This document shows positions 55,934 to 63,918 of a stretch of 64,000 nucleotides of DNA, piece after piece. The position numbers were made by a program, and so were the translations under genes. This DNA is from an uncultured Bacteroidota bacterium (GTDB lineage: Bacteria > Bacteroidota > Bacteroidia > Flavobacteriales > Flavobacteriaceae), in the NCBI GenBank assembly GCA_903838055.1, contig CAILWV010000013.1:99097-163096 (forward strand), in the 5' to 3' direction. How positions within the stretch are numbered: position 1 is the first letter of the stretch; every line of letters starts with the position of its first letter. Below the pieces are notes generated by a model that saw only the letters and a list, made by a program, of their open reading frames with translations, had not been told where the DNA came from and searched no databases.

Positions 55934-56353
55934 ATGTGTATCATATCCGATAAAATCAAGTTTTGCACTTGTGCTAATGGTCCTGTTGAAAACCTTAAAC
56001 ATTATTGGATTCTATACCGATTTGTTAAAGACAAAGAAGAGTATTGTATGGGAGAACCAATGATGCCAACAAGCATGTTGGATTCAAGTTTTGAAGAAAA
56101 CCAGAACACATTATTAAATCGGTTAAATGAACCTGATGCTTTTGATGTTCCGCTAACGTTTAAAACAAAAGACCTTCTAGAGATTGTTATTAATAATAAT
56201 GCTCCCAATTTTCACGAACCATTCATTTATTCTTTTAAATTTAAAAAGGGAAAATGGGAAGCAGAAGAAACGGACCCCTTTGAAATTATGAATCATTTTG
56301 ACGAAGAAAATTCAGGAAAAATAAAAAGTGCATTAAGAAGAAATACAAAATAA
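55934..56353 (+). CDS. Unknown 139-residue protein in the type I R-M operon
   Basis: I do not recognise it. It begins on the base after the hsdR stop and is followed by 178 bases before hsdM, so it is probably translated from the hsdR transcript. The N-terminus CIISDKIKFCTCANGPVENL has three cysteines, followed by a WILYRFVKDKEEYCMGEPMM strand-like part and FIYSFKFKKGKWEAEETDPF. No signal peptide or membrane span is seen. It could be a regulator or accessory of the R-M system, or a passenger inserted in the operon. Conservation in homologous operons would tell. Confidence 0.7.
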   Translation: MCIISDKIKFCTCANGPVENLKHYWILYRFVKDKEEYCMGEPMMPTSMLDSSFEENQNTLLNRLNEPDAFDVPLTFKTKDLLEIVINNNAPNFHEPFIYSFKFKKGKWEAEETDPFEIMNHFDEENSGKIKSALRRNTK

Positions 56354-56440
56354 ATGGAAAACGAATTTTAATAATCATAAATTTTACTGACGGCATCAAA
56401 AAAGGCAAAACCTATTCGCTGGCATAAAAAAATTAAATGA

Positions 56441-56466
56441 GAATTAAAATTAAGAATTAAAATTAA
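56441..56466. repeat. Perfect 13-bp tandem repeat before hsdM
   Basis: GAATTAAAATTAA occurs twice in direct succession (56441-56453 and 56454-56466), 65 bases before the hsdM ATG, in the 178-base gap after the small unknown gene. Possible roles are a binding site, a slippage-prone spacer that tunes hsdM expression, or chance. Confidence 0.6.
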
Positions 56467-56531
56467 AAACCTATTTATTTTCAGGCAATTACAGAATAAT
56501 TAAACAACAATTAAAATAATAAAAAACACCA

Positions 56532-57968
56532 ATGTCCAACATTTCCTCTATACTAAAAAGCATACAAACCATCATGTGGCAAGACACTGGTCTTAACGGT
56601 GATGCCCAACGCATTGAACAACTCGGTTGGATGCTTTTCTTAAAGATATTCTCTGATAAAGACAAAGAACTTGAATTGCTAGATGATAATTACACTTCAC
56701 CAATTCCTGATTTGTTTCATTGGGTAAAAGCCAAAGGCAATTGGGCTGGAGATGATGAAGGAATGACTGGCGATGAATTATTAGAATTTGTTGACCGCCA
56801 ATTGTTTCCTGCTTTGCGTAACATTGATGTAAGCACAGGCAACCGTAGAGCTTTGATTGTTCGAGAAGTTTTTGAAGGCAACAACAACTACATGAAAAGT
56901 GGTATCAACATTCGTAAAGTGTTGAATAAGCTGAATGAAATGGACTTTAATATTGCCAAAGACCGTCATGCTTTCGGCGAACTGTACGAAAGCATTTTGA
57001 AAGGTTTACAAAGTGCTGGTAAAAGTGGAGAGTTTTATACACCACGTGCCATTACTTCGTTTATTACCGAAATGATTAACCCTCAATTGGGTGAAAAAAT
57101 ATTAGACCCTGCGTGTGGAACAGGAGGTTATTTGACTTGTGCCATTGAACATTTAAAATTGCAAGCCAATAGTATTGAAGAAAGCAAAAGTATTGGTGAA
57201 AACATTATAGGTTGGGAATACAAACCATTGCCTTATTTGTTAGCAACAACCAACTTGATTTTGCACGATATGGAAGTGCCTAACATTCGTTTTGGTGATG
57301 CCTTAGACCAACCGTTGAGCAACTTTACAGAGAAACACCGTGTTAATGCTATTTTAGCAAACCCACCATTTGGAGGGATTGTAGCTAACAATAACGAAAA
57401 CAACTTTCCACAAAACTTTAGAACCAAAGAAAGTGCCGATTTATTCCTGATTTTAATGATACACTTGTTAAAACAAGGCGGTCGTGCCGGAATTGTTTTG
57501 CCCGATGGTTCGCTAACTGGCGATGGTGTAAAACAACGGGTACGACAAAAACTATTGGAAGATTGCAACCTGCACACCATTATAAGATTACCAAACTCTG
57601 TTTTTCAACCGTATGCAACGGTAGCAACTAATTTATTGTTTTTTACCAAAGGAACTCCTACCAAAGAAATTTGGTATTACGAACATAAGTTACCCGATGG
57701 ACAAAAAGCATATAATAAAACCAAACCGATACAAGCAAAAGAATTTGACCCCATAAAAACATGGTGGACAGACCGCAAAGAAAGTGATATTGCTTGGAAA
57801 GTACCCATGCAAACCATCATAGACCGTAATTATGATTTGGATATTAAAAACCCAACCAAACAAGAAGAAACGCACGAATACAATAGTGTGGAAATAATGG
57901 ATTTGTTGCACACTTCTTTTGATAAAAGCAATAGTTTATTAGATCAACTGAAAAATGCAGTGAAATGA
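56532..57968 (+). CDS. hsdM: Type I restriction-modification M subunit (N6-adenine methyltransferase)
   Basis: This 478-residue HsdM has the N-terminal helical domain (LNGDAQRIEQLGWMLFLKIF) and the gamma-class methyltransferase domain. GEFYTPR lies at 166-172, the SAM motif DPACGTG at 192-198 and the catalytic NPPF at 277-280. It methylates adenine in the sequence chosen by HsdS, protecting host DNA. By eye the gene is less AT-rich than the glycan locus, which fits lateral acquisition. Its last 4 bases overlap the YhcG-like gene (ATGA), so the three downstream genes are coupled. Confidence 0.96.
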   Translation: MSNISSILKSIQTIMWQDTGLNGDAQRIEQLGWMLFLKIFSDKDKELELLDDNYTSPIPDLFHWVKAKGNWAGDDEGMTGDELLEFVDRQLFPALRNIDVSTGNRRALIVREVFEGNNNYMKSGINIRKVLNKLNEMDFNIAKDRHAFGELYESILKGLQSAGKSGEFYTPRAITSFITEMINPQLGEKILDPACGTGGYLTCAIEHLKLQANSIEESKSIGENIIGWEYKPLPYLLATTNLILHDMEVPNIRFGDALDQPLSNFTEKHRVNAILANPPFGGIVANNNENNFPQNFRTKESADLFLILMIHLLKQGGRAGIVLPDGSLTGDGVKQRVRQKLLEDCNLHTIIRLPNSVFQPYATVATNLLFFTKGTPTKEIWYYEHKLPDGQKAYNKTKPIQAKEFDPIKTWWTDRKESDIAWKVPMQTIIDRNYDLDIKNPTKQEETHEYNSVEIMDLLHTSFDKSNSLLDQLKNAVK

Positions 57969-59074
57969 ATTTTGAACAATTAGTAAAACAAATTGAAAAT
58001 GTACATTCCGAATTACAGCATTTTGCAGTTCGACAGGTAAACAACTCCCTGACGATGCGTAATATTCTGATAGGATATTACATTGTAGAATACGAACAAA
58101 ACGGATTAGACAGAGCCAATTATGGAGCCAATACAATACGCCTCTTAGCCGAAAGGTTAAAGCAGATTAAAGGGATTTCTGCAACCCAACTTTACCGCTT
58201 TCGTGATTTTTATAGTACCTATCCTGCAATATTCTCGACAGTGTCGATAAAATTACAATCTGCTGATTTTAAATTAAATACAATTTTACCGACAGTGTCG
58301 GGAAAATTGATAACACACAAAGCAAATGAATTTTCATTTGAACCTGAAGTGTTACTAAGCAATTTAAGTTTTTCGCATTTCGTTGAATTACTCAATATTG
58401 ATGAGGAACTGAAACGTTCTTTTTATGAAGTACAATCTATAAAAAATAATTGGAGTGCAAGAGAATTAAATAGAGCTATAAATACCATGCTCTTTGAACG
58501 AACAGGATTATCAAGCGATAAAGAATTGGTACTTTCCAATTTTAAAACCGATTCGACCAACTCTATTCTTGAAGTAGTAAAAAACCCCTATTTTTTAGAA
58601 TTTATAGGACTAGAAGAAAAGCCAAGCTATAATGAAACCGATTTAGAGACAGCTATTACCAATCATTTACAAGAATTTTTGACCGAATTAGGACGTGGTT
58701 TTTGTTTTGAAGCACGACAAAAAAGAATCACTTTTGACAACAAACATTATCGTATTGATTTAGTTTTTTACCATCGAATATTAAAATGCCATATTTTAAT
58801 AGACTTGAAAATTGGTAGTTTTGACCATGCCGATGCAGGACAAATGAACATGTACTTGAACTATTTTTCTAAAAACGAAAAAACGGATGGCGATAATCCA
58901 CCTGTAGGAATCATATTGTGTGCCGATAAAAACGATGCTTTAGTAGAATATACCACCACAGGATTGTCTAACGAAGTGTTTGTTTCTAAATACATGGTAC
59001 AACTGCCAAGTAAAGCAGAGCTAGAAAGCTTTATCAGTAGAGAGTTAAACCAACTAAAAAAGCACGAGGAATAA
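57965..59074 (+). CDS. YhcG/DUF1016-type PD-(D/E)xK nuclease protein
   Basis: This 369-residue protein has an N-terminal DUF1016 helical domain (TMRNILIGYYIVEYEQNG, NYGANTIRLLAERLKQIKG, ATQLYRFRDFY) and a C-terminal PDDEXK nuclease. Visible nuclease residues are ELGRGFCFEARQKRI, YRIDLVFYH with Asp265, and LIDLKIGSF with Asp280 and Lys282 (Asp replaces the more usual Glu of E-x-K). YhcG proteins are often found with mobile elements and type I systems; their role is not settled. It sits between hsdM (4-base overlap) and hsdS (1-base overlap), so it is likely a functional part of the operon. Confidence 0.88.
   Translation: MNFEQLVKQIENVHSELQHFAVRQVNNSLTMRNILIGYYIVEYEQNGLDRANYGANTIRLLAERLKQIKGISATQLYRFRDFYSTYPAIFSTVSIKLQSADFKLNTILPTVSGKLITHKANEFSFEPEVLLSNLSFSHFVELLNIDEELKRSFYEVQSIKNNWSARELNRAINTMLFERTGLSSDKELVLSNFKTDSTNSILEVVKNPYFLEFIGLEEKPSYNETDLETAITNHLQEFLTELGRGFCFEARQKRITFDNKHYRIDLVFYHRILKCHILIDLKIGSFDHADAGQMNMYLNYFSKNEKTDGDNPPVGIILCADKNDALVEYTTTGLSNEVFVSKYMVQLPSKAELESFISRELNQLKKHEE
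58236..58300. repeat. Two copies of the palindrome CGACAGTGTCG inside the YhcG-like gene
   Basis: The 11-base near-perfect palindrome CGACAGTGTCG occurs at 58236-58246 and 58290-58300, 54 bases apart, in the linker between the DUF1016 domain and the nuclease domain. Each encodes an S/P-T-V-S peptide, and the flanking protein (STVSIKL, PTVSGKL) is repeated too. It could be a short tandem protein repeat or a DNA-binding or recombination site. Confidence 0.6.
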
Positions 59075-60357
59075 TGAGTTGGAAAAAAGTAAAATTAGGA
59101 GATTTATGCACCATTGAAAAAGGTAAAACGGGTATTCAAAAAGCAATTTCTGGCGAATATCCTTTGGTGGTAACTGCGGAAGATAGGAAGTCACATAACG
59201 AATATCAATTTGATGATGAAGCTGTAATCATACCTTTAGTATCAGGAACTGGACATGGTCATGCCAGCATTAAAAGATTGCATTTTCAATCTGGAAAATT
59301 TGCTTTAGGTACTATACTTTGTGCAGTTATTCCTAAAGATAAAAGTGTTTTAAACGCTGAATATCTTTTCCGCTTTCTTAATCTAAATAAAGAACGAGAA
59401 TTGGTTGATAGAATGAAAGGAATGGCAAATGTAACCTTGCCTATCAAAGAAATAGCAAAAATTGAAATTCCTCTGCCAAGTTTAGAAGAACAAATTGTAT
59501 TTGTTGAAAAATATGGTTTACTTGAAACTGATAGTGATGATATTTCCTATGAACTAGATTACCAACTCAATCTAATCAAGCAACTACGTCAGGCATTTTT
59601 GCGTGAAGCGATGCAAGGGGAATTAGTAAAAAGCACAAATACCAAAGAAACAGGACAACAACTATTAGCAAAAATAAAAGCCGAGAAAGCCCAACTCATT
59701 TCAGAGAAAAAACTAAAAAAAGAAAAAGAGTCACCACCAATTACTGAAGATGAAATTCCTTTTGAAATTCCAGAGCATTGGGCTTGGTGTAGGTTGGGAG
59801 AGATTTGTACAAAAGTGACAGATGGTTTTCATCATACACCTAAAAAATTAAAAGAAGGTAAAATATATATTTCTCCGAAGCATTTAAAAAACAACTCTAT
59901 AAATTGGTCTTCTTGTGATTATATCTCAGAAATTGACCATAATTATTTAGTAAAGAAAACTTCTCCAAGAAAAGGTGAAATACTTATTGCAAACAGAGGT
60001 ACTGTTGGTGTTCCTGCATTAATAGATATTGACGAAGAATTTAGTTTTCAAAATTTAGCGCTAATAGGTTTTAATCAATCATTTTTAAATAATAAATTTA
60101 TTTTCTTTTATTTAATAAAAAGTATTGATGAAATTGTAGAAAAATTTGTTAATGGAGGTTTACAACCTATGTTAAGCAATGTTGTATTAAGAACAATTCC
60201 TATTCCACTTCCACCACTACACGAGCAAGAGCAAATTGTAGCCAAGATAGAGGATTTGATGGCGTTTTGTGAGGATTTAGAACTAAGTATAAAAGAAAGC
60301 CAAGGGTATAATGAAATGTTGTTGCAACAGGTTCTAAGAGAGGCGTTGCAGGTTTAA
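59074..60357 (+). CDS. hsdS: Type I restriction-modification specificity subunit
   Basis: This 427-residue HsdS has two target-recognition domains. TRD1 (about 1-150) starts WKKVKLGDLCTIEKGKTG. The central conserved helix reads LNLIKQLRQAFLREAMQGEL, followed by a charged spacer. TRD2 (about 225-395) starts IPEHWAWCRLGEICTKVTDG, and the distal helix has PLPPLHEQEQIVAKIEDLMA. It chooses the bipartite DNA target for both HsdM and HsdR; the target cannot be read from sequence. No second, partial hsdS copy is in the window, so TRD shuffling is not evident here. It is the last gene of the operon. Confidence 0.95.
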   Translation: MSWKKVKLGDLCTIEKGKTGIQKAISGEYPLVVTAEDRKSHNEYQFDDEAVIIPLVSGTGHGHASIKRLHFQSGKFALGTILCAVIPKDKSVLNAEYLFRFLNLNKERELVDRMKGMANVTLPIKEIAKIEIPLPSLEEQIVFVEKYGLLETDSDDISYELDYQLNLIKQLRQAFLREAMQGELVKSTNTKETGQQLLAKIKAEKAQLISEKKLKKEKESPPITEDEIPFEIPEHWAWCRLGEICTKVTDGFHHTPKKLKEGKIYISPKHLKNNSINWSSCDYISEIDHNYLVKKTSPRKGEILIANRGTVGVPALIDIDEEFSFQNLALIGFNQSFLNNKFIFFYLIKSIDEIVEKFVNGGLQPMLSNVVLRTIPIPLPPLHEQEQIVAKIEDLMAFCEDLELSIKESQGYNEMLLQQVLREALQV

Positions 60358-60366
60358 AAGATAATT

Positions 60367-60537
60367 ATGAGAAAGAAAAAAGATAAATTGATTTATTCTT
60401 AATGGAATGAATTTAGGTATTCAATGTATGAAAAAAAATCAATAAGTCAATATGATTTTGAAAAGTACATAAATCTACTAGCTTCAGGTGGATTGGCTAT
60501 AATAATAGCTTTTTTGACAAAATTGTGGATATTGTAA
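60367..60537 (+). pseudogene. Decayed small membrane-protein ORF
   Basis: From ATG at 60367 the frame reads MRKKKDKLIYS, hits TAA at 60400, then continues WNEFRYSMYEKKSISQYDFE, followed by KYINLLASGGLAIIIAFLTK, to a stop at 60535. The second part has one hydrophobic helix and could also start at ATG 60424 (37 residues). The ..YEKYINLLASGG.A... pattern recalls small flavobacterial membrane proteins, so this may be a truncated remnant. Expression is doubtful. Confidence 0.35.
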
Positions 60538-60576
60538 ATCAACAATTCGATTACAAATATAAAAAAAAATCAAAGT

Positions 60577-61119
60577 ATGGTTCACTTATGCTTGCTCAGA
60601 GGCATTAACGTTTCAGGACATAATATGATTAAAATGGAGATGTTAAAATCTGCATTAGAAGGCATTGGATTTACTAATGTGGTTACCTATATTCAATCTG
60701 GAAACGTTTTTGTTTCTACTCCAGAGGAAAGTCCAAGTAAAGTTGGATTTCTAATCAAACAAGAAATCTATAAAACTTTTGGGCATGATGTTCCAGTAGT
60801 TGTGATTGGGAAAGTCGATCTAGAAACTTGCTTATTATCCAATCCATTCTTAAAAGAAAAAGAAGTAGACACCAAGAAATTATATGTTTCTTTTGTTTCT
60901 ATGGCGTTAAAAAGTGACCGAATCCATGACTTAAAAATAAGTAATATTAAACCCGATGAGGTTCATATTGATGGGAGTAGAATTTATATAAAATATGCTT
61001 TTTCTCCTGCTAAAACTAGATTAGATAACAACTATATAGAGAAGAAATTAAATGTTGTTTCAACTATTCGTAATTGGAATACAGTAAATAAATTATTGGA
61101 GTTATACGAAACTAATTAG
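60577..61119 (+). CDS. DUF1697 domain protein
   Basis: This 180-residue protein matches the DUF1697 family over its full length: HLCLLRGINVSGHNMIKMEM at the N-terminus, GFTNVVTYIQSGNVFVST, then FLKEKEVDTKKLYVSF and STIRNWNTVNKLLELYE at the end. The family is widespread in bacteria and its biochemical function is unknown. It has no membrane span or signal. It begins 219 bases after hsdS and is probably outside the R-M operon. Confidence in family is high; function is not assigned. Confidence 0.9.
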   Translation: MVHLCLLRGINVSGHNMIKMEMLKSALEGIGFTNVVTYIQSGNVFVSTPEESPSKVGFLIKQEIYKTFGHDVPVVVIGKVDLETCLLSNPFLKEKEVDTKKLYVSFVSMALKSDRIHDLKISNIKPDEVHIDGSRIYIKYAFSPAKTRLDNNYIEKKLNVVSTIRNWNTVNKLLELYETN

Positions 61120-61152
61120 TATCTTTATTTATCTCAAATAATAATTTAAAAA

Positions 61153-62412
61153 TTGAAAAAAACAAATTCCCTAAAGCGCTTTTGGAAAATTCTAGGACCC
61201 GGATTAATAACTGGTGCTAGCGATGATGATCCATCCGGAATAGCAACCTATTCTCAAGCAGGTGCCGCTTTCGGCTTAGCAACCCTATGGACTTCTATAA
61301 TAGCCTTTCCTCTTATGGCAGCCATTCAGCAAATGTGTGCCAAAATTGGATTAGTTACTTCGCAAGGACTTACAGGAGCTCTTAAGAAAAACTATCCTAG
61401 ACCTGTTTTATATTTAATGTTACTGTTTAGTTTTCCTGCAATTGTTATGAATATTGGAGCTGATATTGCTGGGATGGGAGCTGTTGGGAATTTACTTTTT
61501 CCTAAAATTGAAGCTACTTATTTTAGCGTGATATTTACTATTCTATTGTTGTTTTTAATTGTCTATTTGCCTTACCAAAAGATTGCCGCAACCTTAAAAT
61601 ATTTGTGCATTGTGCTTTTGGTTTATTTAATAGTTCCCTTTTTATGTCATCAAGATTGGTTGGATATTGCTAAAAATACGTTAGTTCCAACTATTCACTT
61701 CAACAAAGAATTTATTAGTGTATTGGTTGGAATTCTTGGAACTACAATATCTCCTTATTTGTTTTTTTGGCAAGCCTCTATGGAAGTTGAAGAAATGAGT
61801 CATAAAAAAAAGCATCTAATTGTAAATAAAAAAATCATACACGATATGAAGCAAGATGTTGATTTTGGAATGTCTTTTTCGGGAGTTGTTATGTTTTTTA
61901 TCATTTTAACTACAGGTACAGTTTTGTATAAAGCTGGTATTCATCAAATTGACACAGTAGAGCAAGCTGCAGTTGCACTAAAACCAATTGCGGGAGATTT
62001 TGCTTATTTATTATTTGCAATTGGGGTAATCGGAACAGGACTTTTAGCAATACCCGTATTAAGTGGTTCATTATCTTATATTATCACTGAGACTTTTGGT
62101 TGGGAGCAAGGTTTGGATAAGAAATTTCATGAAGCCAAAGCATTCTATATTGTTATGGCAATATCCTTAATTTTAGGATTGTCTTTAAACTATATTGGCA
62201 TTTCACCAGTTAAAGCTTTAATTTATACAGCGATACTTTATGGTCTGACTGCTCCAGTTTTAATAGCTATTATTTTGCATATTTCTAATAATAAAAAAGT
62301 AATGGGTGAATTTACAAATAATACAAAATCTAATATTTTAGGATTTGCAACTTTGATTATAATGACCGCTGCATCCGTTGTTTTGATTTACTTACAAATA
62401 GCAAGTGATTAA
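61153..62412 (+). CDS. Divergent NRAMP-family metal ion transporter
   Basis: This 419-residue protein has about 11 hydrophobic segments. WKILGPGLITGASDDDPSGI at 11-30 matches the first NRAMP helix, but DPSG replaces the canonical DPGN metal-binding motif. The sixth-helix region GTTISPYLFFWQAS (from Gly196) replaces the usual MPH with SPY, so the metal-liganding methionine is absent. The family moves divalent metals with protons; loss of methionine suggests a changed metal preference, perhaps Mg or Mn, but that is an inference. TTG at 61153 is the first possible start, two codons after a stop. Confidence 0.85.
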   Translation: MKKTNSLKRFWKILGPGLITGASDDDPSGIATYSQAGAAFGLATLWTSIIAFPLMAAIQQMCAKIGLVTSQGLTGALKKNYPRPVLYLMLLFSFPAIVMNIGADIAGMGAVGNLLFPKIEATYFSVIFTILLLFLIVYLPYQKIAATLKYLCIVLLVYLIVPFLCHQDWLDIAKNTLVPTIHFNKEFISVLVGILGTTISPYLFFWQASMEVEEMSHKKKHLIVNKKIIHDMKQDVDFGMSFSGVVMFFIILTTGTVLYKAGIHQIDTVEQAAVALKPIAGDFAYLLFAIGVIGTGLLAIPVLSGSLSYIITETFGWEQGLDKKFHEAKAFYIVMAISLILGLSLNYIGISPVKALIYTAILYGLTAPVLIAIILHISNNKKVMGEFTNNTKSNILGFATLIIMTAASVVLIYLQIASD

Positions 62413-62478
62413 TTTAAGATTATTGAATATTTAATCATTTTTTGAACTGAATTTTTCGATTATCGCAATATAATTTTA

Positions 62479-62486
62479 TATTTTTG
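62479..62486 (+). promoter_or_regulatory. Candidate promoter -7 element for ornithine aminotransferase
   Basis: TATTTTTG matches TAnnTTTG, 85 bases before the rocD ATG. The implied leader contains a small hairpin (ACCTG at 62540-62544 with CAGGT at 62552-62556). No clear -33 box was found. Confidence 0.4.
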
Positions 62487-62571
62487 CTTCAAAGGATGAT
62501 TTCTCTCCAAAAGTAGGAATGGCTGTTTTTCTTAAATAAACCTGTTTTAATCAGGTAAAAACAAAATAAAT

Positions 62572-63849
62572 ATGTCAGTTTTAGAAAAAATGAGTTCTGC
62601 TGAGGCTATTGCATTAGAGGATAAATATGGGGCTCACAATTACCACCCGCTTCCCGTAGTGCTTAGTAAAGGGAAAGGAGTATATGTTTGGGATGTAGAA
62701 GGTAAGAAATATTATGATTTTTTATCTGCTTATTCTGCTGTAAACCAAGGGCATTGTCATCCAAAAATTGTGAATGCTATGATTGAGCAAGCGCAAACTT
62801 TAACGCTTACTTCACGTGCATTTTACAATGATAAATTAGGTGTTTACGAAGAATATGTAACTAATTATTTTGGTTTCGATAAAGTTTTACCAATGAATAC
62901 TGGTGCTGAAGCGGTTGAGACTGCTTTGAAATTATGTAGAAAATGGGCATATGAAAAAAAAGGAATTCCTGAAAATGAAGCTCAAATTATTGTTTGTGAC
63001 GGAAATTTTCATGGAAGAACTACTACCATAATTTCGTTTTCTAATGATGAAAACGCGAGAAAGAATTTTGGCCCATATACCGAAGGTTTTATTAAAATTC
63101 CTTATGATGATGTAGATGCATTAGAAAATGCGCTTAAATCAAATAAAAACATTGCTGGTTTTCTAGTGGAACCTATTCAAGGTGAAGCCGGTGTGTATGT
63201 TCCTGCCGAGGATTATTTGGCAAAAGCCAAAGCGCTTTGCTTGGCAAATAATGTTTTGTTTATTGCGGATGAAGTGCAAACAGGAATTGCAAGAACAGGT
63301 TCTATTTTAGCTGTATGTGGTAATTGTACTTGTGAAAATGCTTGCGAAAAACAAGCTACTTATGTGACTCCAGATATATTAATACTCGGAAAAGCACTAT
63401 CTGGTGGTGCTTATCCTGTTTCTGCAGTTTTAGCAAATGACGCTATTATGAATGTAATTAAGCCGGGACAACACGGATCAACTTTTGGTGGTAATCCAAT
63501 TGCAGGAGCAGTCGCAATTGCCGCTTTAGATGTTGTAAACGAAGAAAACTTATCGCAAAATGCACGTAAGCTTGGAAAGATATTCCGTGAGAAAATAGGA
63601 GAATTCATAAAAACTTCTTCTATAGCAACATTAGTTCGTGGCAAAGGATTGCTTAATGCTATTGTAATTAATGATACAGAAGAAAGTGATACGGCTTGGA
63701 ATATTTGCATGGCTTTAAGAGATAATGGCTTATTAGCGAAGCCAACCCATGGTAATATCATTCGTTTTGCGCCGCCTTTAGTAATGAACGAAGAACAATT
63801 ATTAGATTGTGTTTCTATTATTATTAAAACTTTAAAGCAATTTGAATAA
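62572..63849 (+). CDS. rocD: Ornithine aminotransferase
   Basis: This 425-residue fold-type I PLP enzyme of class III aminotransferases opens with [20 protein letters not shown] and has the [17 protein letters not shown] block and [28 protein letters not shown] and [14 protein letters not shown] with the cofactor aspartate follow. Lys274 in [10 protein letters not shown] is the Schiff-base lysine. It converts ornithine and 2-oxoglutarate to glutamate semialdehyde and glutamate, linking arginine and proline metabolism. A cysteine-rich insertion, C249-x2-C252-x-C254-x3-C258, precedes the lysine region; most ornithine aminotransferases I know of lack it, though related Bacteroidota enzymes seem to have it. 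Confidence 0.93.
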   Translation: MSVLEKMSSAEAIALEDKYGAHNYHPLPVVLSKGKGVYVWDVEGKKYYDFLSAYSAVNQGHCHPKIVNAMIEQAQTLTLTSRAFYNDKLGVYEEYVTNYFGFDKVLPMNTGAEAVETALKLCRKWAYEKKGIPENEAQIIVCDGNFHGRTTTIISFSNDENARKNFGPYTEGFIKIPYDDVDALENALKSNKNIAGFLVEPIQGEAGVYVPAEDYLAKAKALCLANNVLFIADEVQTGIARTGSILAVCGNCTCENACEKQATYVTPDILILGKALSGGAYPVSAVLANDAIMNVIKPGQHGSTFGGNPIAGAVAIAALDVVNEENLSQNARKLGKIFREKIGEFIKTSSIATLVRGKGLLNAIVINDTEESDTAWNICMALRDNGLLAKPTHGNIIRFAPPLVMNEEQLLDCVSIIIKTLKQFE

Positions 63850-63875
63850 ATAAAAGCATAAAAAAACCTTCTTGT

Positions 63876-63900
63876 TGAACATGCCCCAAAAAGTTAGACG
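63876..63900 (+). repeat. Left inverted repeat of an IS3-family element
   Basis: TGAACATGCCCCAAAAAGTT begins at 63876 and continues AGACG. It follows the IS3/IS150-group pattern TGaac..nCCCCAAAAAGTTaGAC and starts 26 bases after the rocD stop. The right end is outside the window, so length and target duplication cannot be measured. Confidence 0.7.
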
Positions 63901-63918
63901 CTATTTGGGGCATTTTTT
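63882..63918 (+). terminator. Rho-independent terminator at the IS left end
   Basis: TGCCCCAAA at 63882-63890 pairs perfectly with TTTGGGGCA at 63904-63912, with a 13-base loop, followed by six T at 63913-63918. The hairpin lies partly inside the inverted repeat and just before the transposase ATG. It would stop rocD transcripts and prevent read-through into the transposase gene. Confidence 0.8.

Noticed and set aside
56441..56466. Start of a CRISPR or satellite array
   Set aside because: Only two adjacent units without spacers.
57233..58136. Several - strand frames opposite hsdM and the YhcG-like gene
   Set aside because: Serine- and cysteine-rich translations with no domain; the + strand genes show all catalytic motifs here.
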